A DNA stretch of 9,623 bases from an uncultured Prevotella sp. (GCA_900557035.1 USRA01000066.1:1-9623), one strand, 5' to 3'; positions 1 to 6,912 are shown, counted from the stretch's first letter. Numbers and translations: made by a program. Notes: generated by a model from the sequence alone, not told the origin.

Positions 1-35
1 GATATAAAGATTTTCACCTCTTTATTTTTCCAAGT

Positions 36-44
36 GCAAATATA
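36..44 (-). promoter_or_regulatory. possible minus-strand promoter -7 box
   Basis: Read on the minus strand this is TATATTTGC, a match to the Bacteroidota -7 consensus TAnnTTTG. Downstream on the same strand, at 23-14, is AAAGAGGTGA, which resembles a Shine-Dalgarno site. Together they would fit a divergent gene starting just left of the window. No TTG box lies 19-21 bp upstream, and the upstream DNA is the 47-90 hairpin, so the call is weak. The alternative is that this is the 3' end of a + strand gene. Confidence 0.3.
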
Positions 45-46
45 AT

Positions 47-90
47 AGAAAGGGCAAAAGCTTTCTAAATTCAAAGCTTTTGCCCTTTCT
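47..90 (+). terminator. perfect 18-bp hairpin, probable terminator
   Basis: Arms 47-64 (AGAAAGGGCAAAAGCTTT) and 73-90 are exact reverse complements around the 8-nt loop 65-72. The + strand side is followed by the T-rich TCTTTTATT. This fits a rho-independent terminator for a + strand gene ending at the left edge; + frames do close at 43-45 and just after the left arm. It would also act as a barrier upstream of the acetyltransferase promoter at 127-158. If the gene to the left is instead divergent, the hairpin lies between two outward promoters and is not a terminator. Confidence 0.6.
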
Positions 91-126
91 TCTTTTATTA
101 AAAAAATAAAATATTCCCTGCAATTC

Positions 127-158
127 TTGGCAATCTCCGAAATATATGCTAAGTTTGC
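127..158 (+). promoter_or_regulatory. Bacteroidota promoter of the GNAT gene
   Basis: TTG at 127-129, a 20-bp spacer, then TAAGTTTGC at 150-158 match the -33 (TTTG/TTG) and -7 (TAnnTTTG) boxes at the expected spacing. Transcription should start only a few bases past 158, that is at or next to the ATG at 162. Confidence 0.75.
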
Positions 159-161
159 ACT

Positions 162-596
162 ATGAAAGAACCTAAATTGATAGAATTAACAGAATTGAAA
201 CCAGGTTATTTGGAAAATATCAATAACTTGTTGTCGCAGTTGAGTGATAGCGTACATACTATCACCGAGGAAGGATTGAACACCTTGCTCTCCTCATCCC
301 AAAGTCATCTCTATGTCTTGGAATCCGATGGACAATTCATCGGTATGACTACTCTCTGCCTTTATCAGTGCCCTACAGGATGGAAGGCATGGATAGAAGA
401 TGTGGTGGTGGATAGAAACTATCGCGGCAAGGGATATGGCACGCTGATGATAGAAAAGGTGATAGAGCAATGCAGAAAGAGGGGAGAGGTAACCCTGATG
501 CTCACCTCGCGCCCATCACGTGTCGTTGCAAACCAACTCTATCAGAGCCTGGGCTTTGAAAAACGGGAAACCAATGTTTATAAAATGGGTTTCTGA
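162..596 (+). CDS. GNAT family N-acetyltransferase
   Basis: A 144-residue protein of usual single-domain GNAT length. The acetyl-CoA pyrophosphate-binding motif A, [R/Q]xxGx[G/A], is visible as R88-G-K-G91-Y-G93, preceded by the beta-4 strand IEDVVVD (78-84). The C-terminal NQLYQSLGFEK (124-134) is the typical 'A..LY...GF' ending of motif B. The family moves an acetyl group from acetyl-CoA to an amine; the substrate cannot be read here (small molecule, peptide or protein N-terminus are all possible). The gene appears monocistronic, with its own promoter at 127-158. That promoter leaves almost no 5' leader before the ATG at 162. The next in-frame candidate, TTG at 177, would remove five residues without touching the fold. 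The GH16 gene follows after 61 bp with no clear terminator between, so read-through is possible. Confidence 0.92.
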   Translation: MKEPKLIELTELKPGYLENINNLLSQLSDSVHTITEEGLNTLLSSSQSHLYVLESDGQFIGMTTLCLYQCPTGWKAWIEDVVVDRNYRGKGYGTLMIEKVIEQCRKRGEVTLMLTSRPSRVVANQLYQSLGFEKRETNVYKMGF

Positions 597-657
597 AAAA
601 GCAGGTCTTGGAAAATCAGACTTTAATCAATAAAAATTAGAATAAACAGAAGTAACT

Positions 658-1485
658 ATGAACATGAAGTCTACATGGATGGCTTGTCTCCTCCTGATGC
701 TCGGTTGCGTTTCGGGTATTGCCAAGGATAACAAGACCAACAAGTACAAGCTAGTTTGGCAAGATGACTTCAAGGGTAAGACCTTTGATGCTAAATCATG
801 GAGTAAGATTCGGCGTGACGGACCGGATTGGAAGCGCCACATGTCGTATGATGACCGCCTCTACGAAGTAAAAGACGGCAACCTCATCCTTTATGGCGTA
901 AATAACGATGGTTCCTACAAGTATGATTTGAATGGTGATGGTCAGTTGGAGGCTGATACCGCCCGCTTTGTAACTGGTGGTTTATACACCAAGCACAAGA
1001 GAACCATAGAATATGGTAAGGTGGAAGTTAGAGCCAAGTTAGGTCAGGCGCAGGGAGCATGGCCAGCTATCTGGATGTTGCCAGATAGAGATGTGGCTTG
1101 GCCAATTGGTGGCGAAATCGACATCATGGAGCATCTTAACTTTGATCCGATGGCTTATCAGACCGTTCATACCCATTATACGCATACCCTGAAGCAGGAT
1201 TCCAATCCTCCTCATTTTGCCACAGGCAAGATAGATACCAATGGATATAATGTGTATGCGGTAGAGATTCTGCCAGCTGAACTCATCTTCTCTATCAATG
1301 GTGAGAAGACCTTCTCCTATCCTCGCATTCAGACCGATAAGGAAGGTCAGTTTCCATTTGGTGAATCATTCTATTTGCTCATTGATATGCAGATAGAAGG
1401 CAGTTGGGTAGGAAAGGCAGACCCATCCCAGTTGCCTGTGAAAATGGAGATTGATTGGGTGAAAATGTATAAACTGAAAAAATAA
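658..1485 (+). CDS. secreted glycoside hydrolase family 16 (laminarinase/beta-glucanase type)
   Basis: A 275-residue protein with one GH16 domain (about 31-273). The catalytic signature is GEIDIMEH at 152-159: nucleophile E153, assisting D155, acid/base E158. The ExDxxE spacing is that of the laminarinase/endo-beta-1,3(4)-glucanase branch, so a retaining endo-attack on beta-1,3- or mixed-linked glucan is likely; exact specificity is inference. Other family marks are WQDDF (34-38), the aromatic platform GAWPAIWMLP (133-142) and the closing MEIDWVKMYK (263-272). Residues 1-22 form a signal peptide. Cleavage could be by signal peptidase I after A22, or as a lipoprotein at C17 (LGC, with Met at -3, a weak lipobox). 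Residues 90-98 (DLNGDGQLE) resemble a calcium-binding loop. No SusC/SusD-like partner or other carbohydrate enzyme lies nearby. The start at 658 has an A-rich leader; M3 at 664 is an alternative. No TAnnTTTG box lies just upstream, so it may be transcribed from the GNAT promoter. Confidence 0.93.
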   Translation: MNMKSTWMACLLLMLGCVSGIAKDNKTNKYKLVWQDDFKGKTFDAKSWSKIRRDGPDWKRHMSYDDRLYEVKDGNLILYGVNNDGSYKYDLNGDGQLEADTARFVTGGLYTKHKRTIEYGKVEVRAKLGQAQGAWPAIWMLPDRDVAWPIGGEIDIMEHLNFDPMAYQTVHTHYTHTLKQDSNPPHFATGKIDTNGYNVYAVEILPAELIFSINGEKTFSYPRIQTDKEGQFPFGESFYLLIDMQIEGSWVGKADPSQLPVKMEIDWVKMYKLKK

Positions 1486-1490
1486 ACAGT

Positions 1491-1528
1491 TCCCTCACAG
1501 ACCCTATTTGTGAGGGGATTTTTGTTTT
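1491..1528 (+). terminator. rho-independent terminator after GH16
   Basis: CCCTCACA (1492-1499) pairs with TGTGAGGG (1509-1516), extended by a T-G pair (1491/1517), around a 9-nt loop. The T-rich tail ATTTTTGTTTT follows at once. It begins 5 bp after the GH16 stop codon and separates that gene from the efflux operon. Confidence 0.88.
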
Positions 1529-1566
1529 CTGGATGCTGATACGGAAAAGAAACGGCAATTTTGAAC

Positions 1567-1585
1567 ATTTTGTGATATTTTGTGA
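1567..1585 (+). repeat. paired 9-bp direct repeat upstream of the efflux promoter (possible operator)
   Basis: ATTTTGTGA occurs at 1567-1575 and again at 1577-1585, a 10-bp period, or one helical turn. It ends 25 bp before the -7 box at 1611, so it lies just upstream of the expected -33 position. AraC-family proteins carry two HTH motifs that read successive major grooves, so this could be the site for the regulator encoded at 6000-6827. That link is inference from position only. Confidence 0.4.
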
Positions 1586-1610
1586 ATAGTGATAATCGAC
1601 AGAAAAGCAG

Positions 1611-1619
1611 TACCTTTGC
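1611..1619 (+). promoter_or_regulatory. promoter -7 box of the efflux operon
   Basis: TACCTTTGC matches TAnnTTTG(C). No TTG lies at the usual 19-21 bp upstream; the nearest TTTTG (1578-1582) is 28 bp away. A missing -33 box fits a promoter that needs an activator. Transcription from about 1625 would give a leader of roughly 40 nt to the ATG at 1664 and would exclude the upstream in-frame start at 1589. Confidence 0.65.
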
Positions 1620-1663
1620 ACCAGAAAACAATCATATTGTATATCATAAGAAACATATTAAAA

Positions 1664-2989
1664 ATGAACAAGAAAAAGATATTGTGCTTTTGTCTGGCTT
1701 TCGGGGCTTTTTCTGCAATGATGGCGCAGGAAACTTTGTCGCTGAGCCAGTGCCTGCAGATGGCGGTGGAGAATAACCTGTCGCTGCAGAAAAGCAGAAA
1801 CGAGATTGCTAAAGGCAAGTATTCCATCAGCGAGAACCAGGCGAAGCTGCTGCCACAGATCAATGCCGTGGCACAGTTGAACGATAACTTCACACCTCCC
1901 GTTTCCGTGACGGATGGTTCTGCCTACGGCAAACCTTACAATGTAACCAAAACCCTGCAGTATAATGCTTCGGCAGGATTGCAGCTCCAGATGCCGCTCT
2001 ACAACCAGATGGTGAATACTGCCATCGATATTGCCAAGATTGCAGACCATCTCAACCAGCTCTCTTACGAGAAGGCACGTGAAGACCTCATCGTACAGAC
2101 TGCCAAGATGTATTACATGGCGCAGAATACTGCTGAGCAGATTCGTCTGGTAAACGACAACATCAAGCGCCTGGAAGAACTCTATGGCATCACCCAGGCT
2201 TTCTACGATAATCAGATGAGTCTTGAGGTAGATGTGAAGCGTGTGAAACTCAACATCGAGAATCTCACCGTACAGCGTGATAACGCCATTGCCATGCTCG
2301 ATCAGCAATATACCATGCTCAAGTATGTGATAGATTATCCTGCAGAAAAGCAAATCAAGGTAAGTGATGTGAATCCGGGGGAGATAGAAACGGTGAATGC
2401 CAACGGACTGAACACCAATCTCTACGAACTCCAGCTCCTGGAAAAGAAAAAGGAACTGGCACAGAAGCAGACCAAGCTTGCCAAGGATGGCTATCTGCCT
2501 TCGGTGAGTCTTACCGGAAGCCTGATGTATTCTGCCTTTACCGATAAGATTGAACATTGGATTCATTCGGGCGTATCAAACCACTGGTATGGTTCCAACG
2601 GCATCGGCATCCAGCTGAGAGTGCCAGTCTTTGATGGTTTCGAGAAGCGTTCAAAGATTAGACGTGCCAAAGTGGAGGAGGAGAATGCCCGCATCGGATA
2701 CGAGGATGCCTTGAAAGGCATGCAGGCAAATTATATGAACGCCGTGAGCGAGGTGAACAACAGTCAGCGCAACTACAAGAAGCAGTTTGACAACTACACC
2801 CTGGCGCAGGATGTATATAGCGTAACAGCCGACCAGTATAAAGAGGGTGTAGGAACGATGACCGCCGTTCTCCAGGATAAGATGCGCATGAGCGAGGCAA
2901 TGAACAATTATCTCACTGCCTACTATAAATATAAGGTGGCGAACCTCTCGCTCCTGAAGCTCACCGGACAGTTGGATCAGGTAAAATAA
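1664..2989 (+). CDS. TolC-family outer-membrane efflux channel
   Basis: A 441-residue outer membrane factor from the ATG at 1664. Residues 1-22 are a signal peptide: KKK, a hydrophobic core, then probable cleavage after MMAQ. The rest is the duplicated OEP domain. First half: LSLSQCLQMAVENNLSLQ (25-42), the beta-strand region GLQLQMPLYNQ (105-115), then long helices. The second half repeats the pattern with GIQLRVPVFDGFEKR (315-329) and helices to NLSLLKLTGQLDQ (427-439). The family forms trimers that make a beta-barrel in the outer membrane plus a periplasmic tunnel. It is the exit duct for the adaptor and MFS pump encoded directly downstream (39-bp gap). The frame stays open upstream to 1589, but that extension covers the promoter box and would bury the signal peptide, so 1664 is preferred. 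The leader is A-rich with no strong Shine-Dalgarno site. Confidence 0.95.
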   Translation: MNKKKILCFCLAFGAFSAMMAQETLSLSQCLQMAVENNLSLQKSRNEIAKGKYSISENQAKLLPQINAVAQLNDNFTPPVSVTDGSAYGKPYNVTKTLQYNASAGLQLQMPLYNQMVNTAIDIAKIADHLNQLSYEKAREDLIVQTAKMYYMAQNTAEQIRLVNDNIKRLEELYGITQAFYDNQMSLEVDVKRVKLNIENLTVQRDNAIAMLDQQYTMLKYVIDYPAEKQIKVSDVNPGEIETVNANGLNTNLYELQLLEKKKELAQKQTKLAKDGYLPSVSLTGSLMYSAFTDKIEHWIHSGVSNHWYGSNGIGIQLRVPVFDGFEKRSKIRRAKVEEENARIGYEDALKGMQANYMNAVSEVNNSQRNYKKQFDNYTLAQDVYSVTADQYKEGVGTMTAVLQDKMRMSEAMNNYLTAYYKYKVANLSLLKLTGQLDQVK

Positions 2990-3028
2990 CAAAGGAATCA
3001 TAAAGTAACAAACAATCAGAATATAACA

Positions 3029-4186
3029 ATGGAACAGAACGAAAACAACAAGATAGAAAACACTCGTGAGGAAAATGCTGTAACTCAGGCTTCTCACGAA
3101 GATAATGCTGCAACCACTCAGATGTCTCACGAGGAAATGCAGAAGAAACTGAAGAAGCAGCGCATCCGTCAGATTATCGCCAGTCTTATCGGCATCGCCA
3201 TCCTGGCTTTCGGACTCTGGAAAATCGTCTGCCTCTTCCTGGATTATAATGCCAACGAGACCAGCAATGATGCTCAGGTAGAACAGTATATTTCTCCTGT
3301 CAACCTCCGTGCATCGGGTTATATCGCCAAGGTTTGCTTCAAGGAGCACGATGAGGTTCACAAGGGCGATACGCTCCTTATCCTCGACGATCGTGAGTAT
3401 CGTATCCGCCTGATGGAGGCTGAGGCTGCTTTGAAGGATGCCAAGGCTGGTGCAAACGTAATCGATGCAACCCAGCAGACTACCCAGACTTCGGCTACCG
3501 TTTATTCTGCATCCATCGATGAGATAGAGGTGCGCCTTGCCAAACTCGCCAAGGACTGCGAGCGCTATCGCAACCTGGTGGAGAAGAAGGCGGCTACACC
3601 TATCCAGCTGGAACAGCTCGAAGTGGAATATGCGGCTACCAAGAAGAAGCTGGAGTCGGTAAAGAGACAGCAGGCTGCTGCCTATAAGGGCGTGAACGAG
3701 GTGGTTACCCGCAAGCAGAATGTGGCTGCTGCCATCGAACGTGCTGAGGCTGCGGTGGAGATGGCGAAGCTGAACCTCTCCTATTGCGTGGTGGTAGCTC
3801 CATGCGATGGCAAGTTGGGGCGCCGCACTCTGGAAGAGGGACAGATGGTAAGCGCTGGAACCACCATCACCTATATCCTTCCTAATTCCCAGAAGTGGGT
3901 CATCGCCAATTACAAGGAAACTCAGGTAGAGAATCTCTATGTGGGTCAGAAGGTACGCATGACGGTGGATGCCATCAGCAACAAGGAGTTTGAAGGCACC
4001 GTTACCGCTATCTCCGGTGCTACCGGTTCCAAGTATTCTCTTGTTCCTACCGATAATTCAGCAGGCAACTTCGTGAAGATCCAGCAGCGTGTGCCTGTAA
4101 GAATCGACTTCACTAACCTCAGCAAGGAAGACAATGCACGTCTGGCTGCAGGTATGATGGTAATCGTGAAGGCTGAGAGAAAGTAA
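3029..4186 (+). CDS. EmrA/HlyD-type periplasmic adaptor (membrane fusion protein)
   Basis: A 385-residue adaptor. Order: a polar N-terminal cytoplasmic tail (1-46) containing two imperfect copies of a motif ending SHE[D/E]; one transmembrane helix (about 47-71); the first half of the biotinyl-lipoyl-like domain (85-122, with SGYIAKVCFKEHDEVHKGD); a long alpha-helical hairpin rich in Ala, Lys and Glu (about 128-248); the second lipoyl half (CVVVAPCDGKLGRRTLEEGQMVSAG, 253-277, a family hallmark); and a beta-barrel domain (WVIANYKETQVENLYVGQKV, 290-309, and onward). A single N-terminal helix rather than a lipid anchor is the EmrA style that partners MFS pumps, not the RND style. It should connect the inner-membrane transporter encoded next to the outer-membrane channel encoded before it. 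The hairpin (about 120 residues) is the part expected to reach the channel tip. The helix of the adaptor keeps it anchored in the inner membrane. Confidence 0.95.
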   Translation: MEQNENNKIENTREENAVTQASHEDNAATTQMSHEEMQKKLKKQRIRQIIASLIGIAILAFGLWKIVCLFLDYNANETSNDAQVEQYISPVNLRASGYIAKVCFKEHDEVHKGDTLLILDDREYRIRLMEAEAALKDAKAGANVIDATQQTTQTSATVYSASIDEIEVRLAKLAKDCERYRNLVEKKAATPIQLEQLEVEYAATKKKLESVKRQQAAAYKGVNEVVTRKQNVAAAIERAEAAVEMAKLNLSYCVVVAPCDGKLGRRTLEEGQMVSAGTTITYILPNSQKWVIANYKETQVENLYVGQKVRMTVDAISNKEFEGTVTAISGATGSKYSLVPTDNSAGNFVKIQQRVPVRIDFTNLSKEDNARLAAGMMVIVKAERK

Positions 4187-4215
4187 GGATTGGCTTGAAG
4201 GAAATGAAGTAATAT

Positions 4216-5910
4216 ATGGAAGAAGAATATAAGAATTATCCGTTCTATGACTGGGTGCCGAAACCGTTGGGTATCATCTTCATGATCATCCTCTTCGTGC
4301 CGATGATCACGATGAGTGGTGTCTATTCCGCCAACAGCGGAGAGATGATGAGCGGACTGGGCATCCAGTCGGAATACATCGCCTTTGCGGGCTTCTGTAC
4401 GTCGATAGGAATGGCGGCTTTCTCGCCGTTCTTCTACGAACTGGTGTGCATCCGAAGAGAGAAGATGATGTGTATCGTGGGATTCTCCATTCTCTTTTTG
4501 CTCAGTTTCGTCTGTGCCCAGACCGATTCGCTGTTCATCCTCGGACTGTGCAGTCTGCTGATGGGTTTTGTTCGCCAGACGCTTCTGATGGCGCATCTCT
4601 TTGTACTCATCCGATATGGTTTCGGCATCGAGGCAACGAAGAATATCACGCCGGGTTGCGAGCCTACCACCGAGGAGGCTTGGGATGCGGTGGATTCAGA
4701 GAAGATGGTGTCTCAGCCGGTCATCTATCTTTTCTTTATGATCATCGGACAGTTGGGTACCTGGCTCACGGCTTGGCTTGCCTATGCTTACGAGTGGCAG
4801 TATGTATATCATTTCATGATGGCATTCATGCTGGCGGGCATCATCATCGTGTTCTTCACCATGCCTTACCATAAGTATCCGATGCCGAAGTTCCCGATTA
4901 CGATGTCGAAGTTTGGCAATGTCACGGTGTTCAGCATCATGCTCTGCTCGTTTGCCTATGTGATGGTGTTCGGCAAGACGCTGGATTGGTTTGATGATCC
5001 TACCATCCGTTATTCTACGGTGGTCTGTCTCATCTTTACCGCCCTGTTCATCTATCTGGAGAAGACCCGCCGCTCACCTTATTTTATCATGGAGGTGTTC
5101 CAGCTCAGGGTTATCAATTACGGCATCATGCTGTTCTTCCTCCTGATGGTCTGCAACTCCAGCGCCATGTTTGTGAATGTATTCACCAACGTGGGAATGA
5201 AGATAGACAACTGGCAGAATGCCACCTTGGGCAACTGGGTGATGGTGGGATATACCGTGGGTTTGATCTTTGCGGTCATCGCCAGAGCCAAGAATGTTCA
5301 TCTGAAGTGGATGTACTGTCTGGGCTTCCTCTTTATCGGAGGCTACGCCCTCTTTATGTATTTCGAGGTACAGAACGACGGCATGTATGAGCGTATGAAA
5401 TGGCCTATCATCATCCGTTCCACGGGAATGATGCTGCTCTATTCGCTCATCTCTACGATAGCCAATCAGCGCATGCCTTACCGCTTCATGTCCACCTGGG
5501 TCTGCATCATGCTCACCGTCCGTATGGTCATCGCCCCTTGCATCGGTTCGGCGCTCTACACCAATGTGCTTCAGCATCGCCAGCAGTATTACATCACCCG
5601 CTTTGCACAGGATTACGACCGCACCAGCATCGAGACGGCAAAAACTTACGACCAGACGGTGATGGGCATGCAGTATCAGGGCAAGAGTGTAACCGAAGCG
5701 CAGAACATGGCTGCCATGAGTGTGAAGGGTAAGGTACAGGTTCAGGCCACGCTGGTATCCATCAAGGAGATGGCAGGCTGGACCTTCTACGGCTGTCTGG
5801 TATGTGCCGGACTGATGCTCGTGATACCTTGGCGCAAGCGGAACATCAAGGAGTTGACCCGCGAGTATCTGCTGAAGAATGTTAATGTGAAAAACTTGGG
5901 AAGAAGGTAA
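4216..5910 (+). CDS. MFS drug transporter, DHA2/EmrB-like, 14 helices
   Basis: A 564-residue integral membrane protein. Fourteen hydrophobic segments can be placed at roughly 17-38, 53-77, 84-101, 105-134, 166-191, 195-216, 234-258, 267-282, 302-327, 340-358, 364-384, 396-418, 425-451 and 521-539. That number is characteristic of the DHA2 drug:H+ antiporters (EmrB, QacA). Between helices 13 and 14 is a polar loop of about 65 residues (453-518), predicted periplasmic, in the place where QacA has its extracellular hairpin. A smaller polar insert (137-164) follows helix 4. The usual MFS motif A in loop 2-3 is degenerate (CIRREKM, 78-84, without the GxLaDrxGrk pattern), and motif C (GP..GG) of helix 5 is not seen. 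It starts 29 bp after the adaptor stop, behind the purine-rich GAAGGAAATGAAG. Substrate unknown; a hydrophobic or cationic drug, bile salt or fatty acid is the general expectation. Confidence 0.9.
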   Translation: MEEEYKNYPFYDWVPKPLGIIFMIILFVPMITMSGVYSANSGEMMSGLGIQSEYIAFAGFCTSIGMAAFSPFFYELVCIRREKMMCIVGFSILFLLSFVCAQTDSLFILGLCSLLMGFVRQTLLMAHLFVLIRYGFGIEATKNITPGCEPTTEEAWDAVDSEKMVSQPVIYLFFMIIGQLGTWLTAWLAYAYEWQYVYHFMMAFMLAGIIIVFFTMPYHKYPMPKFPITMSKFGNVTVFSIMLCSFAYVMVFGKTLDWFDDPTIRYSTVVCLIFTALFIYLEKTRRSPYFIMEVFQLRVINYGIMLFFLLMVCNSSAMFVNVFTNVGMKIDNWQNATLGNWVMVGYTVGLIFAVIARAKNVHLKWMYCLGFLFIGGYALFMYFEVQNDGMYERMKWPIIIRSTGMMLLYSLISTIANQRMPYRFMSTWVCIMLTVRMVIAPCIGSALYTNVLQHRQQYYITRFAQDYDRTSIETAKTYDQTVMGMQYQGKSVTEAQNMAAMSVKGKVQVQATLVSIKEMAGWTFYGCLVCAGLMLVIPWRKRNIKELTREYLLKNVNVKNLGRR

Positions 5911-5961
5911 AATTCTGCTAAAATATCATAAATAATCAAGGCAATCATCAGAGGAGATTGA

Positions 5962-5979
5962 TATTTTTGTTATCTTCGC
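5962..5979 (+). promoter_or_regulatory. candidate promoter of the AraC-family gene
   Basis: Two overlapping -7-like boxes are present: TATTTTTG at 5962-5969, an exact TAnnTTTG, and TATCTTCGC at 5971-5979, one mismatch. No TTG lies 19-21 bp upstream of either. A start of transcription around 5976-5986 would leave a leader of 15-25 nt before the ATG at 6000 and rules out the TTG at 5958 as a start codon. Co-transcription from the efflux operon is also possible, since no terminator is visible in the 89-bp gap. Confidence 0.5.
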
Positions 5980-5999
5980 AGCTAAAGCAATTTTTTAGA

Positions 6000-6827
6000 A
6001 TGGAGATAACTGACAATATAATCATATATGAGGCAAATGAATTCCCTCATTTTCTGATGCAGCCTTTCTATTCTGATTATGTCGGAATAGTAGTTTGTCA
6101 TCAAGGGATGTTCCGTTTCTGTGTAGATGGAACATCCTTTGTTGCGTCTATGGGAGAGACCGTTTTTCTCTCTCCCGGAATCCTGTTTCATGTGCAGGAG
6201 GTCTCTGCAGACTTCCGGTACACGTTGCTTTTTTATCGTGTGGAACAGATTCTCCACATGCTGGGAAATACCGTAGTCAGCATGCGACTTTACTCTACGC
6301 TCTATCCCAAGTCGTGTACGGTGGCTCATACGGGATATGAGAAGATGCTGACCTCTTATGCCCGGATGCTTTTGAATTTAGAGCAGAAGGAGAAGCATGA
6401 CACTTACAGTTTGCATGAACAGAAGTTGCTTCTAATGGCGGTAACCTATCGTCTTTGCAGTATTTTCTCTGCTTCGTTCCAGAAGGAAGGCAAGGAAATG
6501 AGGCGTAAGATAGAGACATTCGAGATATTGGTGAAGCTGATAGAGGAGAACTTTATGCGTGAGCGTACGGTAGCTTTTTATGCCGACCAGCTTTGTCTCA
6601 CTCCGAAGTATCTTTCGGTGATTGTGAAGTCGGTATGTGGCAAGACGGTTCAGCAGTTGATTTTCAAGGCGATTATCCGTCGCAGCATTTATCTGATGAA
6701 GAATACGGACAAGACGATTCAGCAGATAGCCTGTGAACTCAGTTTCCCGAATGCCTCTTCCTTTGGCACCTTCTTCAAGAAGCATACCGGTTTGTCGCCC
6801 AAGAATTACCGGATAGGGGCGGAGTAA
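6000..6827 (+). CDS. AraC-family transcriptional regulator
   Basis: A 275-residue protein with an N-terminal cupin-like sensory domain (about 20-80; VDGTSFVASMGETVFLSPG at 42-60 is the usual beta-barrel turn) and a C-terminal AraC/XylS DNA-binding domain. The first HTH is at about 190-213 (ADQLCLTPKYLSVIVK), the second at about 239-262 (IACELSFPNASSFGTFFKK), followed by the family signature TGLSPKNYR (263-271). The domain order (ligand sensing first, DNA binding last) is that of activators answering small molecules. It lies 89 bp after the MFS gene in the same direction, so it probably controls the efflux operon and perhaps itself; that is inference from position. The ATG at 6000 is chosen over the TTG at 5958 because the promoter boxes lie between them and the extra 14 residues add nothing to the fold. 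Confidence 0.93.
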   Translation: MEITDNIIIYEANEFPHFLMQPFYSDYVGIVVCHQGMFRFCVDGTSFVASMGETVFLSPGILFHVQEVSADFRYTLLFYRVEQILHMLGNTVVSMRLYSTLYPKSCTVAHTGYEKMLTSYARMLLNLEQKEKHDTYSLHEQKLLLMAVTYRLCSIFSASFQKEGKEMRRKIETFEILVKLIEENFMRERTVAFYADQLCLTPKYLSVIVKSVCGKTVQQLIFKAIIRRSIYLMKNTDKTIQQIACELSFPNASSFGTFFKKHTGLSPKNYRIGAE

Positions 6828-6846
6828 CTTCGAAGAATCTTCGTAC

Positions 6847-6912
6847 CTTGGCACCACTGGTACCCGCCAAGCCTCTCAACGATGCTCAAATGTGCGGGTC
6901 GTTTTATTTTTA
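6847..6912 (+). terminator. two mutually exclusive hairpins, possible terminator of the regulator transcript
   Basis: Stem 1 pairs CTTGGC (6847-6852) with GCCAAG (6866-6871); its loop contains the small dyad ACCA-C-TGGT (6853-6861). Stem 2 pairs ACCCGC (6862-6867) with GCGGGT (6894-6899) across a 26-nt loop and is followed by the T-rich CGTTTTATTTTTA. The stems share 6866-6867 and cannot form together. Only stem 2 looks like a terminator. It lies 20-70 bp after the AraC stop codon. Confidence 0.5.

Noticed and set aside
1589..1663. 25-codon N-terminal extension of the TolC-family protein
   Set aside because: It overlaps the promoter -7 box at 1611-1619 and would place a polar stretch ahead of a perfectly good signal peptide that starts at 1664.
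1658..2566. 302-codon open frame on the minus strand
   Set aside because: It lies wholly inside the TolC-family gene, has no domain or promoter, and reads like an antisense shadow. The same holds for minus-strand frames at 2651-3361, 3946-4596, 5074-5577, 6432-6857 and 8126-8569.
5958..5999. TTG start for the AraC-family regulator
   Set aside because: Both candidate -7 boxes lie downstream of it, and the 14 extra residues match nothing in the family.
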